This document shows, piece by piece, positions 31,529 to 44,810 of a stretch of 64,000 nt of DNA (position 1 is its first letter; each line of letters starts with the position of its first letter). Below the pieces are notes generated by a model, which had not been told where the DNA came from, made no database searches, and saw only the letters and a list, made by a program, of their open reading frames with translations. The stretch is taken from NCBI GenBank assembly GCA_023614405.1, contig CM042690.1:668554802-668618801 (forward strand). Direction: 5' to 3'. Position numbers and translations under genes: made by a program. This stretch comes from Avena insularis (taxonomy: Eukaryota > Streptophyta > Magnoliopsida > Poales > Poaceae).

Positions 31529-33239
31529 TGAAGGGTTTCGCAGCATAGTAAATCAAAATTTTCTACGGAAGCGAACAGAGGGAAAGAAAAGATCTAATCT
31601 AGGAGATGCAAACAACGAGAGAGATTGGATTAGATCTTCATACCCTTGAAGATTCGCACAGCGGAACGTTCGTCGGAACGTGGGTGATGTAGTCGTACTC
31701 GCTTCTCCTCCTCGCGATCCGATCCGATCTAGCACCACAAGTGGCGGTGCCTCCGTGAGATGCACACGTGCGGCACCTCGACGTCTCCTCCTTCCTCGGA
31801 CCAGCAAGTATGGTGGAGAGATAGATTGGATCTACAGCACGACGGCGTGGTGTATATGGTGGAGAATTTCTGCAGCAGGGCTTCGCCTACAAACAGTCGG
31901 GAGGGAGAGAGGAAGGGCAGCAGGGCAACTGGGTTTGGAGGAAGGTGTAAGGGGGTGTGAGAGGGGGCGCACCAGCCCTCTATATATAGAGGGGGGGTGC
32001 GGCCAGCCCTAGCCTCTCCTCCAAGCCTATCTCTAGTTTAAACAATTTAAACTCTCCCTTATCTAGAAATCCTATCTTATCTTATCTCTAGTTTAAACGA
32101 TTTAAACTCTCTAGGATCGGCTGGGCCCTATGGGGCCTTGTGCCCCTGGCCCAATGCGGCCAGGACACTCCCTCATAGGCCCATGCCCCCTCCCGAAGGT
32201 GGGACCACGTTGGCCCCCTTCCGGAAGGTTCTAGAAGCTTAAGTACAATACCGATTAACCCGGAACTATTCCGAACTCCAAAACTGCCTTGCCTTATATG
32301 AATCTTATTCTCCGGACCATTCGAACCTCGTGATATCCGGATCCCATCCGAGACTCAATAAAAATTCATAAACCAATTATCCAATCTATCCTAGCGCCGA
32401 GACACGTTAAGTGTGTGACCTACGGGTTCGAGAATATGCGCACATGATCTTCTATCAATAATCAACAGCGGGTGCAGGCACCCATATTGACTCCCACACA
32501 TTCATCGATGATCATATCGGATGAACCACGATGCCAGGATTCAATCAATCCCATATATATATTCCCTTCGTCTCGCGATATTTTACTTGCCCGAGATTCG
32601 ATCGTCGGTATCGTCATACCTAGTTCAATCTCGTTCACAGCAAGTACTTTACTCGTTCCGTAATCCGATATCACTTTGTGATCAACTCCTTAACCACATG
32701 CTTGCAAGCGGTGTTGATATCGACACGAGTGGGCCAGTATATCTCTCACTTGGGAGGACAAATCCCATCTCGATACATACAACCCAATGATACTTTCCGA
32801 TCACCTGAGAGACACCTTTATGATCACCCTCTCATAGGATGACGTTTGATGACCTCAAAGATTTCTTCCGATACCAGGGAGTTGTATTATCTCATGGTCT
32901 AAGGAATACAATATTTGACATAAGAAAAAACTTCGCAAAGACGAACACGATGACACGATCTAATTGCTTCGCTTAGTTTGGGTCTATCCACCACATCATT
33001 CTCTAGTGATATGATCTCATTATCAATTGACAACTCATGTCTATGGTTAGGAAACCTTAACCATCATTGATCAATGAGCTAGTCCATAGAGGCGTACTAG
33101 GGATACGGTGTTGTTCACAAACCACACAAGTATTAAAGTTTCCGCTTAATACAATTCTAGCATGGAATATAAACTTTATCATGAACAAGAATTATAATAA
33201 TAACATCTTTATTATTGCCTCTAGGGCATAATTCCAACA
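31529..33239 (-). repeat. 3' LTR of the Angela-type element
   Basis: Matches 38425-40137 along its length. Between about 32150 and 32790 it has some ten short deletions relative to the other LTR, mostly removing ccg- or cgg-containing bases. The left 600 bp and right 450 bp are far more alike. Confidence 0.95.
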
Positions 33240-33254
33240 GTCTCCCACTTTCAC
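33240..33254 (-). other. polypurine tract of the Angela-type element
   Basis: The minus strand reads gtgaaagtgggagac directly against the LTR start TGTTGGAA. Confidence 0.8.
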
Positions 33255-33267
33255 TAGAGTCAATAAT

Positions 33268-33910
33268 CTAGTTTACATTTGGCAACAATCTTACACCCAT
33301 GGCACTGAGGTGCTGATCATGTTTTACACGTGGAAGAGTTTTAGTCAATGGATCTGCGACATTCAGATCTGTATGTACTTTGCTGATCTTCAGATCTCCA
33401 TCTGCTATATAATCTCGGATTATATGAAACTTGCGGTTGATATGCTTGGTCTTTGGATGATATCTTGGTTCCTTAGCGAGTGCTATGGCGCCAGTGTTGT
33501 CACACAATATCTCCAGTGGGTCCAATGCACTTGGAACCACGCCAAGCTCAGTGATGAAGTATCTGATCCAAACTCCTTCACTTGACGCTGCGGCAGCCAT
33601 GTATTCGCTTCTCATGTAGATCCCGCAACCACGCTTTGCTTGCGCTTCTCCGACTCACAGCTCCTCCATTCAAAATATACACGTATCACTGAGATTTAGC
33701 ATCATCCTTGTCGATTGTCGAAACTAGCATCGACGTAACCTTTTCTGACGAGCTGTTCATCACCCCATAGACTAAGAACATTTCTTTAGTCCTATTTAGG
33801 TACCTTAGGATGTTCTTCACGGTCCAAAGGTTCCACTCTGGATCACTTTGATATCCTTTCGTCAAACTAAGAGCATTGGACACATCCGGTCTAGTACACA
33901 AAGATGGCAT
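33268..33910 (-). pseudogene. Copia RNase H region (Angela-type)
   Basis: Two frames: 33910-33686 (MPSLCTRPDVSNALSLTKGY; PEWNLWTVKNILRYLNRTKE) is the RT-RNase H linker. 33615-33268 is RNase H with SEYMAAAASSEGVWIRYF, ILCDNTGAIALAKEP and HIRDY-type residues followed by VADPLTKTLP. A frame change near 33650 separates them. The domain would degrade the RNA strand of the cDNA hybrid in intact copies. Confidence 0.88.
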
Positions 33911-34940
33911 ACATGATGGAACCTATGGCCGAGGCATAAGGCACTTTGCTCATAGCTTCCCTATCATTTACCGTAGCTGGACACTGAGCCTTGCTCAATA
34001 TTTTCCCTGACAACATAGGCACTGAACCTTTCAATGCTTTATCCATTCTGAACCTTTTCAGAACTTTGTCTAGGTATGTACTCTGGCTTAAAGCTATCAG
34101 GCGTCTTTGTCTATCTCTATAGATTTTGATGCCCAATATATAAGCAGCTTCACCTAGGTCTTTCATTGAAAAACACTTGTTCAAATAACTCTTCACATCG
34201 TTAAGCATGTTGATGTCATTTCCAATAATCAATATGTCATCCACATATAGTACCAGAAACGTCACCGAGCTCCCACTCACTTTCTTGTAGATGCAAGCTT
34301 CGTAGCAATTTGGAACAAATCCAAAGCTCTTGATCACTTGATCAAAACGAAGGTTCCAACTCCGAGATGCTTGCTTCAGTCCATAAATGGAACGCTGAAG
34401 TTTGCATACTTTATCAGCATCCTTAGGATCGACAAAGCCTTCGGGTTGCATCATATACAACTCTTCATCAATGTTGCCATTGAGGAAAGCAGTCTTGACA
34501 TCCATTTGCCATATTTCATAATCATGAAACGCAGCAATTGCTAATAAAATCCAAATGGACTTAAACATCGCTACGGGAGAGAAAGTCTCATCGTAGTCAA
34601 CACCTTGAACTTGTCGAAAACCTTTCGCAACAAGCCGTGCTTTATAGACGGTAACATTACCATCTGCGTCCGTTTTCTTCTTGAAGATCCATTTGCACTC
34701 AACGGCCTTTCGGTCGCTAGGAGGGTCCACCAAAGTCCATACTTGGTTTTCGCTCATGGATCCCAATTCGGATTTTATGGCTTCTAGCCATTTCTCAGAG
34801 TCTGGGCTCATCATCGCTTCCTCATAGTTCGTAGGTTCGCTGTCTTCTACTAACAAGACAGTCAAGACAGGGTTGCCGTACCACTCAGGAGGGGCACGCG
34901 ACCTTGTCGACCTACGACGTTCAAGAGCGACATCGTCCAA
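33891..34940 (-). pseudogene. Copia reverse transcriptase (Angela-type)
   Basis: A 349-codon open frame with the Copia RT blocks: NQVWTLVDPPSDRKAVECKW, ARLVAKGFRQVQGVDYDETF, WQMDVKTAFLNGNIDEELYM, MQPEGFV, YGLKQASRSWNLRFD and the catalytic LVLYVDDILIIGND. It is the best preserved piece of this element's pol. It is cut off from RNase H by a frameshift near 33900 and from integrase by the frame change near 34945-35071. Confidence 0.93.
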
Positions 34941-35071
34941 GCTTCATGATCCTTGTCATTAGCTTCCTCTATTGTTGGTGCGGTGAAGCTTTGGAACAAT
35001 TTCAGGTGCTGCGCTACTCTCCAATTCAAGAGAAGGTTCAATAACCTCGTCTAGCTCTACTTTCCTCCCAC

Positions 35072-36145
35072 TCACTTCTTTCGAGAGAAACTCCTTCTCA
35101 AGAAAGGAACCGTTCTTTGCGACAAACACTTTGCCTTGATTACGTGATAGAAGGTATACCCAATAGTTTCCTTAGGGTATCCTATGAAGACGCATTTCTC
35201 GCTTTGGGTTCGAGCTTGTCCGGCATCAACTTCTTGGCGTAAGCATCCCCAAACTTTAAGAAACGACAACTTAGGTTTAGCACCAAACCACAGTTCATAC
35301 GGTGTCGTCTCAATGGATTTAGATGGAGCCCTATTTAAAGTGAATGCAGCGGTTTCTAATGCATAACCCCAAAATGATAACGGCAAATCAGTAAGAGACA
35401 TCATCGATCGGACCATATCTAATAGGGTTCGATTCCGGCGTTCAGACACACCATTGCTGTGGTGTTAGGGTGGCGTGAGTTGTGAAACGATTCCACTTGC
35501 CTTGAGATGCGTGAGAAAATCATAACTCAAATATTACCCACGATCGGATCGTAGAAACTTAATCTTTACATTACGATGGTTCTCCACTTCATTCTGAAAT
35601 TCTTTGAACTTTTCAAACGTTTCAGATTTATGTTTCATTAAATAGATATACCCATATCTACTTAAGTCATCTGTAAAAGTGAGAAAATAGCGATATCCAC
35701 CGCGCGTTGAAACACACATCGGTCCGCATACATCGGTATGTATGATTTCCAACAAGTCCGTTGCTCGCTCCATCATACGGAGAACGGGTTTTGATCATCT
35801 TGCCCATGAGGCATGGTTCGCATGTGTCAAATGATTCAAAATCAAGAGACTCCAAAAGTCCATCGAATGGAGTTTCTTCATGCGCTTTACACCAATATGA
35901 CCTAGACGATAAAGCCACAAATAAGTAGTATTATCACTATCTACTTTGCATCTCTTAGCCTCAATGTTATGGATGTGTGTTTCATCCCTTTCGAGATTTA
36001 GAAGAAATAAACCATTCACAAGAGGTGCATGACCATAAAAGATGTTACTCATATAAATAGAACAACCATTATTCTCCGATTTAAATGAATAACCGTCTTG
36101 CAATAAACACGATCCAGAAATAATGTTCATGCTCAGCAGGCACAT
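35072..36145 (-). pseudogene. Copia integrase region (Angela-type), broken into several frames
   Basis: 36145-35795 holds the pre-integrase zinc region (YLWLYRLGHIGVKRMKKLHS; HANHASWA, Cys partly lost). 35776-35534 is the catalytic core start (IHTDVCGPMCVSTRGGYRYF, FTDDLSRYGYIYL). 35449-35072 is the core end (SERRNRTLLDMVRSMMSLTD) and C-terminal part (WFGAKPKLSFLKVWGC). At least three frame changes separate them. In-frame order is as in intact Angela copies. Confidence 0.9.
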
Positions 36146-36210
36146 AATAACATTTATTAAGGTTTAAAACTAATCCCGAAGGTAAAACTAAGGAGAGCGT
36201 GCGACGGCCA

Positions 36211-37204
36211 TCACATCAACTCTTGATCCGTTGCCAACGCCATCGTCACCTCATCCTCATAAAGCCGCCGTCTATTCCGTAGCTCTGTTTGAGTTACAAA
36301 TATTAGCTGAACCAAGATCAAATACCCGAGCACTACGAGGGCTAGTAAGGAAAACATCAATAACATGTATATCAAATATACCTTTGATTGTGCCAGCCTT
36401 CTTGTCGCTAAGTACTTGGACGATTCGCTTCCAGGACCCTTGTCCTTGCAATAGAAGCACTTTCGGTGTCGGCTTGGGACCGGACCTGAGCTTCTTCTCA
36501 GCAGGGGCAGTGCGCTTGCCGCCGCCCTTCTTGAAGGGCTTCTTTGCACCTTTACCTTTCTTAAAGGAGGGCTTGTTGACCATCAACACATGATTATCCT
36601 TCTTGATGTCCACCTCCGCAGCCTTCAGCTTTGCGAAGAGCTCGGTGATCGTATCAGTGGAACCAATCTGATTGTGAGTCACTACAAAACTTTTGTAGCT
36701 GGGAGGGAGTGATTGCGAGAACCACTGTCAATCTTGAGCTCCTCTGGAATCTTGCAGTCCAGTTGCTCAAGGCGTTGAGTGTAGCCCGACATCTTAATGG
36801 CATGCTCACTAACGGAACTCCCTTCCTCCATCTTGCAGTTAAAGAACTTCTCGGAGATCTCATATCTCTCAGAACGGGCCTGAGTCTGAAACATGGTTTT
36901 CAGCTCCTCGAGAATCTCAAAGGGCCCGGGATAGTTTTCAAAACGATTTTGAAGTTCCAATTCCATAGCAAACAACATGGTGCTCTTAATCACACCATAA
37001 TCATCTTTGCGCGACTGATAGACGGCTTTCTCATCAGCCGGTAGCCTTGGCAGGGGTTACCTAACGCTTTCTCAAGGACATAGTCCTTTTGTCCGCTGCA
37101 GTAATGATTCTTAGATTGCGGAACCAGTTGGTGAAGTTAGACCCATTGTTTCTAAGCTTTTCTTTCTCAGCAAAAACGTTGAAGTTGAAGTTGGACTTGG
37201 CCAT
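36211..37204 (-). pseudogene. Copia gag region (Angela-type), frameshifted
   Basis: The ATG at 37204 begins MAKSNFNFNVFAEKEKLR and NNGSNFTNWFRNLRI, the usual gag start. Later frames give LELQNRFENYPGPFEILEEL, SEHAIKMSGYTQRLEQL and the Lys-rich stretch KKGKGAKKPFKKGGGKRTA (backwards frame order reflects frameshifts). The zinc knuckle is damaged: CFYCKDKGPGSESS no longer has the His and last Cys. Confidence 0.85.
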
Positions 37205-38411
37205 GTGATCTACAGTATTTGCAAGTACAATTTAGACTATGTTCATGATAAATAGTTCAACTTAATCAAATTACTAGATGAACTCCCACTAAATTCAACA
37301 TCCCTCAAGTTGCTTAGTGAACACGATCCAAATTCACCACACCTAATCCGATCTTCATGAGAAGAGATGTGGCTTCAATGGTGGACAACGAAGTGTCGAT
37401 CATATCATTCATATGACTCATGCTTAACCTTTCGGTTCATGTGTTCCGAGGCCATGTATGTACATGCTAGGCTCGTCAAGTTAGACCCAAGTATTTCCGC
37501 GTGTGCAAAACTGGCTTGCACCCATTGTATGTGAGCGTAGAGTCTATAGCACCCGATCATCACGTGATGCTTGGACACGACGAACTTTCGCAACGGTGCA
37601 TACTTTGGGGAGAACACAGTTTTTATCTTGATCTTTAATTGAGGAATCATTTTATAATGCTACTGTCGCGATCTAAGCATAATAAGATACATAAAAGGAT
37701 AAACATCACATGCATATAACTTTATGTGACATGGTATAGCCAATCTTCGCGCAATGATCTCCATCTTGTGCGTTCCGGCATGATCTCGATCACTCCACCA
37801 TGATTGCCTCCACCACGAATAGCAACTACAACTATTGCTAACTACTTAGCGATAAAGTAAAGCTATTACATGGCGTATAAGAAGTTGACTCGCAGGTCAT
37901 ACACAATTATAAAGACAACCATATGGCTCCTGCCGGTTGTGTACTCATCGACATGCAAGTCGTGAAACATTACAAAACATGATCATCGCATACAATATAC
38001 ACATCAAATCTTGGGCCATACCATATCACAGAAAACACTCCCTGCAAAAACAAGTTAGACGCCTCTACTTTGTTGTTGCATGTTTTACGTGGCTCATGGG
38101 AGTAGATGCTAAGAACGATTCTTACCTACGGAAAGCCACAACGGTGATATTATGGTTGCCAAACTCCGGTGTTAATCCCATGACAACTATAGTGAGAAAG
38201 CGGCATCCACCGGCCGCATGTGTGGTTCAAGCCACACGTCAAGTGCGAGCCGGTCTCATGACGGCGTCGCGTAAGGTTGGCCTGGACCGCTTCAATCTCA
38301 CTATCCCGCGTCATAAGAAGAACACGAACAAGAGGCTTGAAATAGAAAACATCAACGCCCGCAACAACCATGTTGCGTTCTACTCGTGAATCACATCTAC
38401 GCATAGATCTA

Positions 38412-38423
38412 GCTCTGATACCA
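38412..38423 (-). other. primer binding site, tRNA-iMet type (Angela-type element)
   Basis: TGGTATCAGAGC on the minus strand, one base from the LTR end CCCTTCA. Confidence 0.92.
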
Positions 38424-38424
38424 C

Positions 38425-40137
38425 TGAAGGGTTTCACAACATAGTAAATCAAAATTTTCTACGGAAGCGAGCGGAGGAAAGCCAAGATCTAATCTAGGAG
38501 ATGCAAACAACGAGAGAGATTGGATTAGATCTTCATACCCTTGAAGATTACCGCGGTGAACGTTCGTCGGAACGTGGGTGATGTAGTCGTACTCGCTTCT
38601 CCTCCTCGCGATCCGATCCGATCTAGCACCACAAGTGGCGGTGCCTCCGTGAGATGCACACGTGCGGCACCTCGACGTCTCCTCCTTCCTCGGACCAGCA
38701 AGTATGGTGGAGAGATAGATTGGATCTACAACACGACGGCATGGGGTATATGGTGGAGAATTTCTGCATGAGGCTTCGCCTAAGCAGTCGGGAGGGAGAG
38801 AGGAAGGGCAGCAGGGCAACTGGGTTTGGAGGAAGGTGTAAGGGGAGTGAGAGGGGGCACACCAGCCCTCTATATATAGAGGGGGGGTGCGGCCAGCCCT
38901 AGCCTCTCCTCCAAGCCTATCTCTAGTTTAAACAATTTAAACTCTCCCTTATCTAGAAATCCTATCTTATCTTATCTCTAGTTTAAACGATTTAAACTCT
39001 CTAGGATCGGCTGGGCCCTATGGGGCCTTGTGCCCCAATGCGGCCAGGACACTCCCTCATAGGCCCATGCCCCCTCCCGGAAGGTGGGACCACGTTGGCC
39101 CCCTTCCGGAAGGTTCTAGAAGCTTCCGGTACAATACCGATTAACCCGGAACTATTCCGAACTCCAAAAACTGCACTGCCTTATATGAATCTTATTCTCC
39201 GGACCATTCCGGAACCTCTCGTGATATCCCGGATCCCATCCGAGACTCCGAATAAAAATTCATAAACCAATTATCCAATCTATCCTAGCGTCGAGACACG
39301 TTAAGTGTGTGACCTGGTTCGAGAATATGCGACATGATCTTCTATCAATAATCAACAGCGGGTGCAGGCACCCATATTGACTCCCACACATTCATCGATG
39401 ATCATATCGGATGAACCACGATGCCAGGATTCAATCAATCCCATATATATATTCCCTTCGTCTCGCGATATTTTACTTGCCCGAGATTCGATCGTCGGTA
39501 TCGTCATACCTAGTTCAATCTCGTTCACAGCAAGTACTTTACTCGTTCCGTAATCCGATATCACTTTGTGATCAACTCCTTAACCACATGCTTGCAAGCG
39601 GTGTTGATATCGATTACCGAGTGGGCCCGAAGTATATCTCTCCGACTTGGGAGGGACAAATCCCATCTCGATACATACAACCCAACAGATACTTTCCGAT
39701 CACCTGAGAGACACCTTTATGATCACCCTCTCATAGGATGACGTTTGATGACCTCAAAGATTTCTTCCGATACCAGGGAGTTGTATTATCTCATGGTCTA
39801 AGGAATACAATATTTGACATAAGAAAAACTTCGCAAAGACGAACACGATGACACGATCTAATTGCTTCGCTTAGTTTGGGTCTATCCACCACATCATTCT
39901 CTAGTGATATGATCTCATTATCAATTGACAACTCATGTCTATGGTTAGGAAACCTTAACCATCATTGATCAATGAGCTAGTCCATAGAGGCGTACTAGGG
40001 ATACGGTGTTGTTCACAAACCACACAAGTATTAAAGTTTCCGCTTAATACAATTCTAGCATGGAATATAAACTTTATCATGAACAAGAATTATAATAATA
40101 ACATCTTTATTATTGCCTCTAGGGCATAATTCCAACA
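38425..40137 (-). repeat. 5' LTR of the Angela-type element
   Basis: Begins tgaagggtttc and ends ataattccaaca on the plus strand, followed by the target duplication gtttc. Confidence 0.96.
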
Positions 40138-41588
40138 GTTTCCAACTTGGAATCCTGCACAACACAACCACAGAACTTTGCCCCAACTTACAGTGAGGTT
40201 TTCAATCTCATCGGTTTTGCTGAAAACAAAGGATTAAACATTATGTGGAAAAAAGTAATAGCTTGCAGAAAGTAAACAGAAAATAGTAAACAATTGTAGA
40301 TTGATGGTAAAAGAAAGGACCGGTGTCCATAGTTCACGAGTGGTGATTCTCCTTAAGATAGATGACATGTTGGGTGAACAAATTACATCGGGGCAATTGA
40401 CAAACATCGAGAAAGAATACATGCATATACTAATCATCTTGACTCCTATGAGATTTGATTAGGCATTACAACATTATACATAGACCGTATCCAACTACAT
40501 CTATGACTAATAATCCACCTTCAGAATATCATCCGAACCCCCTCCAGTATTAAGTTGCAGCAACAGATAATTGCATTAAGCATTGCGTGTAAAGTAAACA
40601 ATACGATTGTTCTATGAACAAAGGATTGCTGTTTTCTCCCTAGTAGCAACAACACATCTAGTACCTTAGAGATTTCTGTCACTTCCCCAGATTACTAGAG
40701 GCATGAACCCACTATCGAGCATAAATACTCCCTCTTGGAGTTGCTAGCATCTACTCGGCCAAGATATCTACTAACAACGGAGAGCATGCAAGATCACAAA
40801 TAACAAAGGCATGATAGAATCAATAATCAATCTGAAATAGCATCTCAATATCCATCGGATCCCCGCAAACACAATATGTACGATTATAAATAGATGATCT
40901 TGATCATGAACGGAGCTCACAAGATCTAAACATGATAGCACAAAGGAGAAGAACCAACCATCTAGTTACTACATGGACCCGTAGTTCAGGGATGAACTAC
41001 TCACGCATCAAACCGGAGGCTGTCATGGTGATGAAGAAGGCCTCCAGGGTGAATTCTCCCCTCCGGCAGGGTGCCGGAAAGAGCTTCAGATCCCTGATCT
41101 AGGGATAGAGATGACGGCGGCTACAGACTCTTTCGTGGAATTTTGATCGGGTACTTAGGTTTTCTGTATCGGAGGCATCTTATAGGCGAAAGGGGAGGCC
41201 GAGGGGGTGCCCTAGGCGGCCGCACCACCCCCTGGCGTGGGCCAGGCCTAGCCACTAGGTAGGTGTGGGACCCTGGCCCTCCCGTCTAAATTCTGGCTCT
41301 GTGTCCCTCTCGGACCCCCCCCCTCCCTCCCTCCCTGGGACTGCTCAGATCCTCCTGGTGAAATATTGACTTTGGCTTTTGTCCCGTACAATTCCGAGAA
41401 TATTCATTTTCTAACTTTCCTGGAACTAAAAACAGCAGAAAACAGGCAGCTGGCACTGTGGCATCTTGTTAATAGGTTAGTCCAAGAAAGTGTATAAAAA
41501 GTACTCCAAAATATGGACAAAACATAAGAAAGTAGATATAAAACAAGCATGGAACATCAAAAATTATAGATACGTTTACAACGTATCA
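40138..41588 (-). repeat. outer part of the 5' LTR of copy 2
   Basis: On the minus strand it starts TGATACGTTGTAAACG at 41588, next to an unrelated flank (gggag). The first ~250 bp match the LTR starts of copies 1 and 3; the remainder, with tactccctcttggagttg on the plus strand near 40728, does not. It ends at the Angela target duplication. Confidence 0.82.
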
Positions 41589-44058
41589 GGGAGCGAACTA
41601 TTTGTAATATATATAGTAGAAATATGCCTACGATGTATGGAGAGTTGAACTTGGGCGGGCGGAGGATGCATCAGCCCACCCCAACCACTAGGCTTGCCTC
41701 AGTCCAAAAAAACTTGAAACAGTGTCTAGAAGAAACTGGACCTTTTTTGATATAGTAGAAACGGGTCAGCATGAGAATTTCAAAAATTCGATCCTGACCG
41801 AGAACGAACTCCGGTCGCTGGGATGGGCCACTGCGACACAGATTTAACATGGAAAAACTTTTCCAACAAAGAGACCGCCGTGGCAAAATTGTGCCGCGAA
41901 TGCCCAACCGCCGGCTATCTGACTTTTGCCGGTTCTTTTTGTTTATGTCACCCCAAAAATCGCCGGGTATGGGGGATACTTTTGTAGTGTTGCCTCTCCA
42001 TACATATGGTAGTTGATATTTATATATTGTGTGCTTGCGGTTGCCTACTGGACATTTTTATCATTTGTTCAGTAGGGAAGCATTCCAGCGTCCGGGGAGG
42101 TTCGGATGTCATACATATGTAAATCGTAACTCAAACATTCAGAAAAATATTATTATTGTGTGTGAACTAGACACCAGATTATTCCATTTATTTATTACTG
42201 TCAAGAATTATATTGTGAAGCTCACAGCCTGTTTGGATCGTCTTCCTTGTGTGTGAATTAGGCACCAGATTATTCCTGTTATTCTGCCATCCACACAAGC
42301 AATTCAATTAGTCCACAACATCACAAGATTATTCAGCACTGATGGCATTGTGATTGTGGATTTGAGGATGATAAGAGATGTTCATGATTGTGTCAACAAT
42401 TAATTAAAATTTGGAATGTCAAATTTGCTCTACAGGAACTTTGATACTAAATTATGTTCAGGTATTTGCAAGGTTGTATTACGAGGCATTTCCTGTAATA
42501 ATAATCTGATGCTTGTACTGATTATAGTACTCCACGTCTGGGTTACATTTTCAAGATTGTCTATGATGCTTGTTGCTTTTTCGGCTTTCATGTGTACTTG
42601 CGCGAGGAAGCTGGCTGGCTATTTGGGTGAGGAAGATGGCGGGTTTAGGCGGGCAGGCGGCCGCTGGTTAGCATGAGCAGAATTAAAAGGATAGATTTAG
42701 CCATCCGAATTAAATTTTACGGACACATGTGCAAAGATGGTGGGCAGCCATGGGCATGCCCACTTATAGGCTGAGCGAAAATGGCCAGGCGTGGCTAAAA
42801 GCATTTATACGAATGCATTTGAGGAAGGTATACGCTATGCTAAAAGCAAATTAGAGGTAAAACATGCATGGTCAAAGATCATAGCCGATCCTATCACATG
42901 CATTGGCATCGTTTTTTTTCAAGATTTTGAATTCAGTTTGTTCCATTGATTATTTGCCAGTTTTGTCATACAGCTGTGGTCTAATGTTCTCACTTGAAAA
43001 AAAATGAAATCATTTGCTCTCATACAGGAAATGGAAGTGAATATAAATAATTCTATTATAAATAATTAAAGATATCTTTAAAAGAAATTCTGGAGTAGGG
43101 GGGCAATGGCCCCCCTTGAACCCGAGGAAGAATTTTTTTGAGGGAAACCCAGGGGAGAATTGACACTTTAAATAAGGTGCCATTGGTGTCATGTCGACCT
43201 AGGAACCCCAAAATCCATGGATCGGTCCTGAGGGTGGCATGGCAGTGGCTGCAGAATTCTATCGACTCCATCAGTTAACCATGGTTCGAGTTCTGCAAAT
43301 CTGAAAATCCTACCTGGCCGGGATGGTTTTTAAATTTGTAAAAACGATCCAACCATTTAACTATTAATCTTTAGTCCATCAGGTTGGAACTCTTGCTTGA
43401 CCTAATGGTCCGTGTGGCGGTACCCTCCTTCTTCCTGAGTTCTCCGGTACCGTGTGGCCATTCCCAACCTTGTGCCACTTCAATTGTGGCTTGGCTCTTT
43501 TGATTTTCTAACTTGTGTAGGTTGGACAAACAACGGTGCATGTTTATTGGCCGGTTTAAACCTTATATTTATTTAAAAGGCTTGTGCAATTTTCTCGCTT
43601 TAGATGAAAAAATATGGGTGCAGTCTTATCTGTACAATCGCGGAATGTACATTTGATCCGATGTGCATATACTCCCTTTATTAAAAGCATATATTTCAAA
43701 AGGTTAAAAAAATGTGAAAAAATATATTCATGTGTATCTGCATATTTTATGGGGACACGTGTGTTTTCACAAAAAACCGATATGTTTTTGTGGGTTGTGT
43801 AAAAATAACAAAAACATGTCTTGTGCAGAGCTTATTTTAGTTCCTAAACTTATTTTTTTATATAAGCCACACAAAATACCTATTTTTCGTGAAACGAACT
43901 TGTGAGCAACTAAAATGTGGAGATGTACGTGCACGATATATTTTTATATTTTTTTGACATTTCATAATTTGTTGAAAATTGAACTCAACTAAAGGAAGCA
44001 TATGCACCCAGAGCAAAATAGTCGTGTCCATACAATTGTACCTACTTACTGTTTATCT
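41589..44058. other. no gene recognised
   Basis: Low-copy looking sequence with only short, unconvincing ORFs. Two similar short segments (gtgtgaactagacaccagat near 42159 and gtgtgaattaggcaccagat near 42250) form an imperfect direct repeat. A degraded AT-rich repeat-like stretch lies at 43660-44000. Confidence 0.4.
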
Positions 44059-44470
44059 CACTAGTAGAAAATAGGGTTTTCGTTCGGAGCTGCTTTTGCC
44101 TCTAGTCCTGGTTGTGTTTAGGACCGGGACTAGTGTTAGCTCTAGTTCCGGTTCGTCCCGGCTCCAACGGCTAGGAGGCCGGTGAAGCTCTAGTCCCGGG
44201 TCGTTTCGGACCTTTAGTCCCGGTTCGTGATACGGTCGGGACTAGAGGGCTCGCGCCAGCCAGCTCCACGTGCGGGAGCCTTTAGTCCTGGTTGGTATCA
44301 CGGTCCGGAACAAGAGGTCACTAGTCCCGGGTCATGATACCAACCGGGACTAAAGAAAACGGGCAAAAAGAAATTCGTGGGTTCTGCCGCGGCAGGAAAA
44401 AGGCAAGAATCCTGCTGCGGCAGGAGAACGGCTTTCCACCCCACACACCCCGACATCGCATTTTCTAGTT
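44059..44470 (+). mobile_element. CACTA transposon terminal fragment
   Basis: Begins CACTAGTAGAAAATAGGG, a CACTA terminal repeat. It is followed by subterminal repeats in both orientations based on tagtcccggttcgtgatac and ccgggactaaag. No matching right end is seen nearby; the right edge is set where the repeats stop and is approximate. Confidence 0.75.
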
Positions 44471-44653
44471 TCAAAAGCATGCCAAAAAATTATAAAAAAA
44501 TCTAAAAATAAAATCCTTCGAACTGTAGTTATATTAAGTGATTTAGCAAACGTGAATTTTGTAAACAGGAATACGGCACGATTTCCTTAGCTACGTTGTG
44601 CTAGGCCACTTTGCGTAGGTGATCGCCTTCTTCTTTGTGTTCGGCTATTCCAT

Positions 44654-44810
44654 CAAGGTCTTGAACTTCCAGAAGCGTTAGTGTGCATTCTCTCTTGTTG
44701 CTAGGAAGCAATCTAGTGTGTGCGTGTGTATATTACGAATAGCAGGATGCAGAGGCTTGACAGGTCCTAACTGTTATTTAGGACTGTCAAAAAATTTCAG
44801 AAGAAAATAG
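44654..44810. repeat. second copy of the repeat at 1-160
   Basis: Nearly identical to 1-160; see that entry. It overlaps the first unit of a local tandem duplication. Confidence 0.8.

Larger units (their letters stand above)
31529..40137 (-). mobile_element. Angela/BARE/WIS-type Copia retrotransposon, full length, TSD GTTTC
   Basis: LTRs of 1711 bp (31529-33239) and 1713 bp (38425-40137) start TGTTGGAATTATGCC on the minus strand, the hallmark of the Triticeae Angela/BARE/WIS group. Both flanks are gtttc (31524-31528 and 40138-40142). The pol order on the minus strand is gag, integrase, RT and RNase H, as in Copia. Frames are interrupted at several points, so this copy is not autonomous. LTRs are very similar, so insertion is fairly recent. 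Confidence 0.97.
28441..41588 (-). mobile_element. non-autonomous Gypsy element, copy 2, 3' end missing, split by an Angela-type element
   Basis: On the minus strand: 5' LTR in two pieces (41588-40138 and 31528-31392), tRNA-Asp primer site (31381-31363), a 217-codon ORF, then interior collinear with copies 1 and 3 down to 28441. 28441 corresponds to about 61117 in copy 3. The last ~700 bp of interior and the 3' LTR are absent. The Angela-type element (31529-40137) lies within the 5' LTR. Confidence 0.85.
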
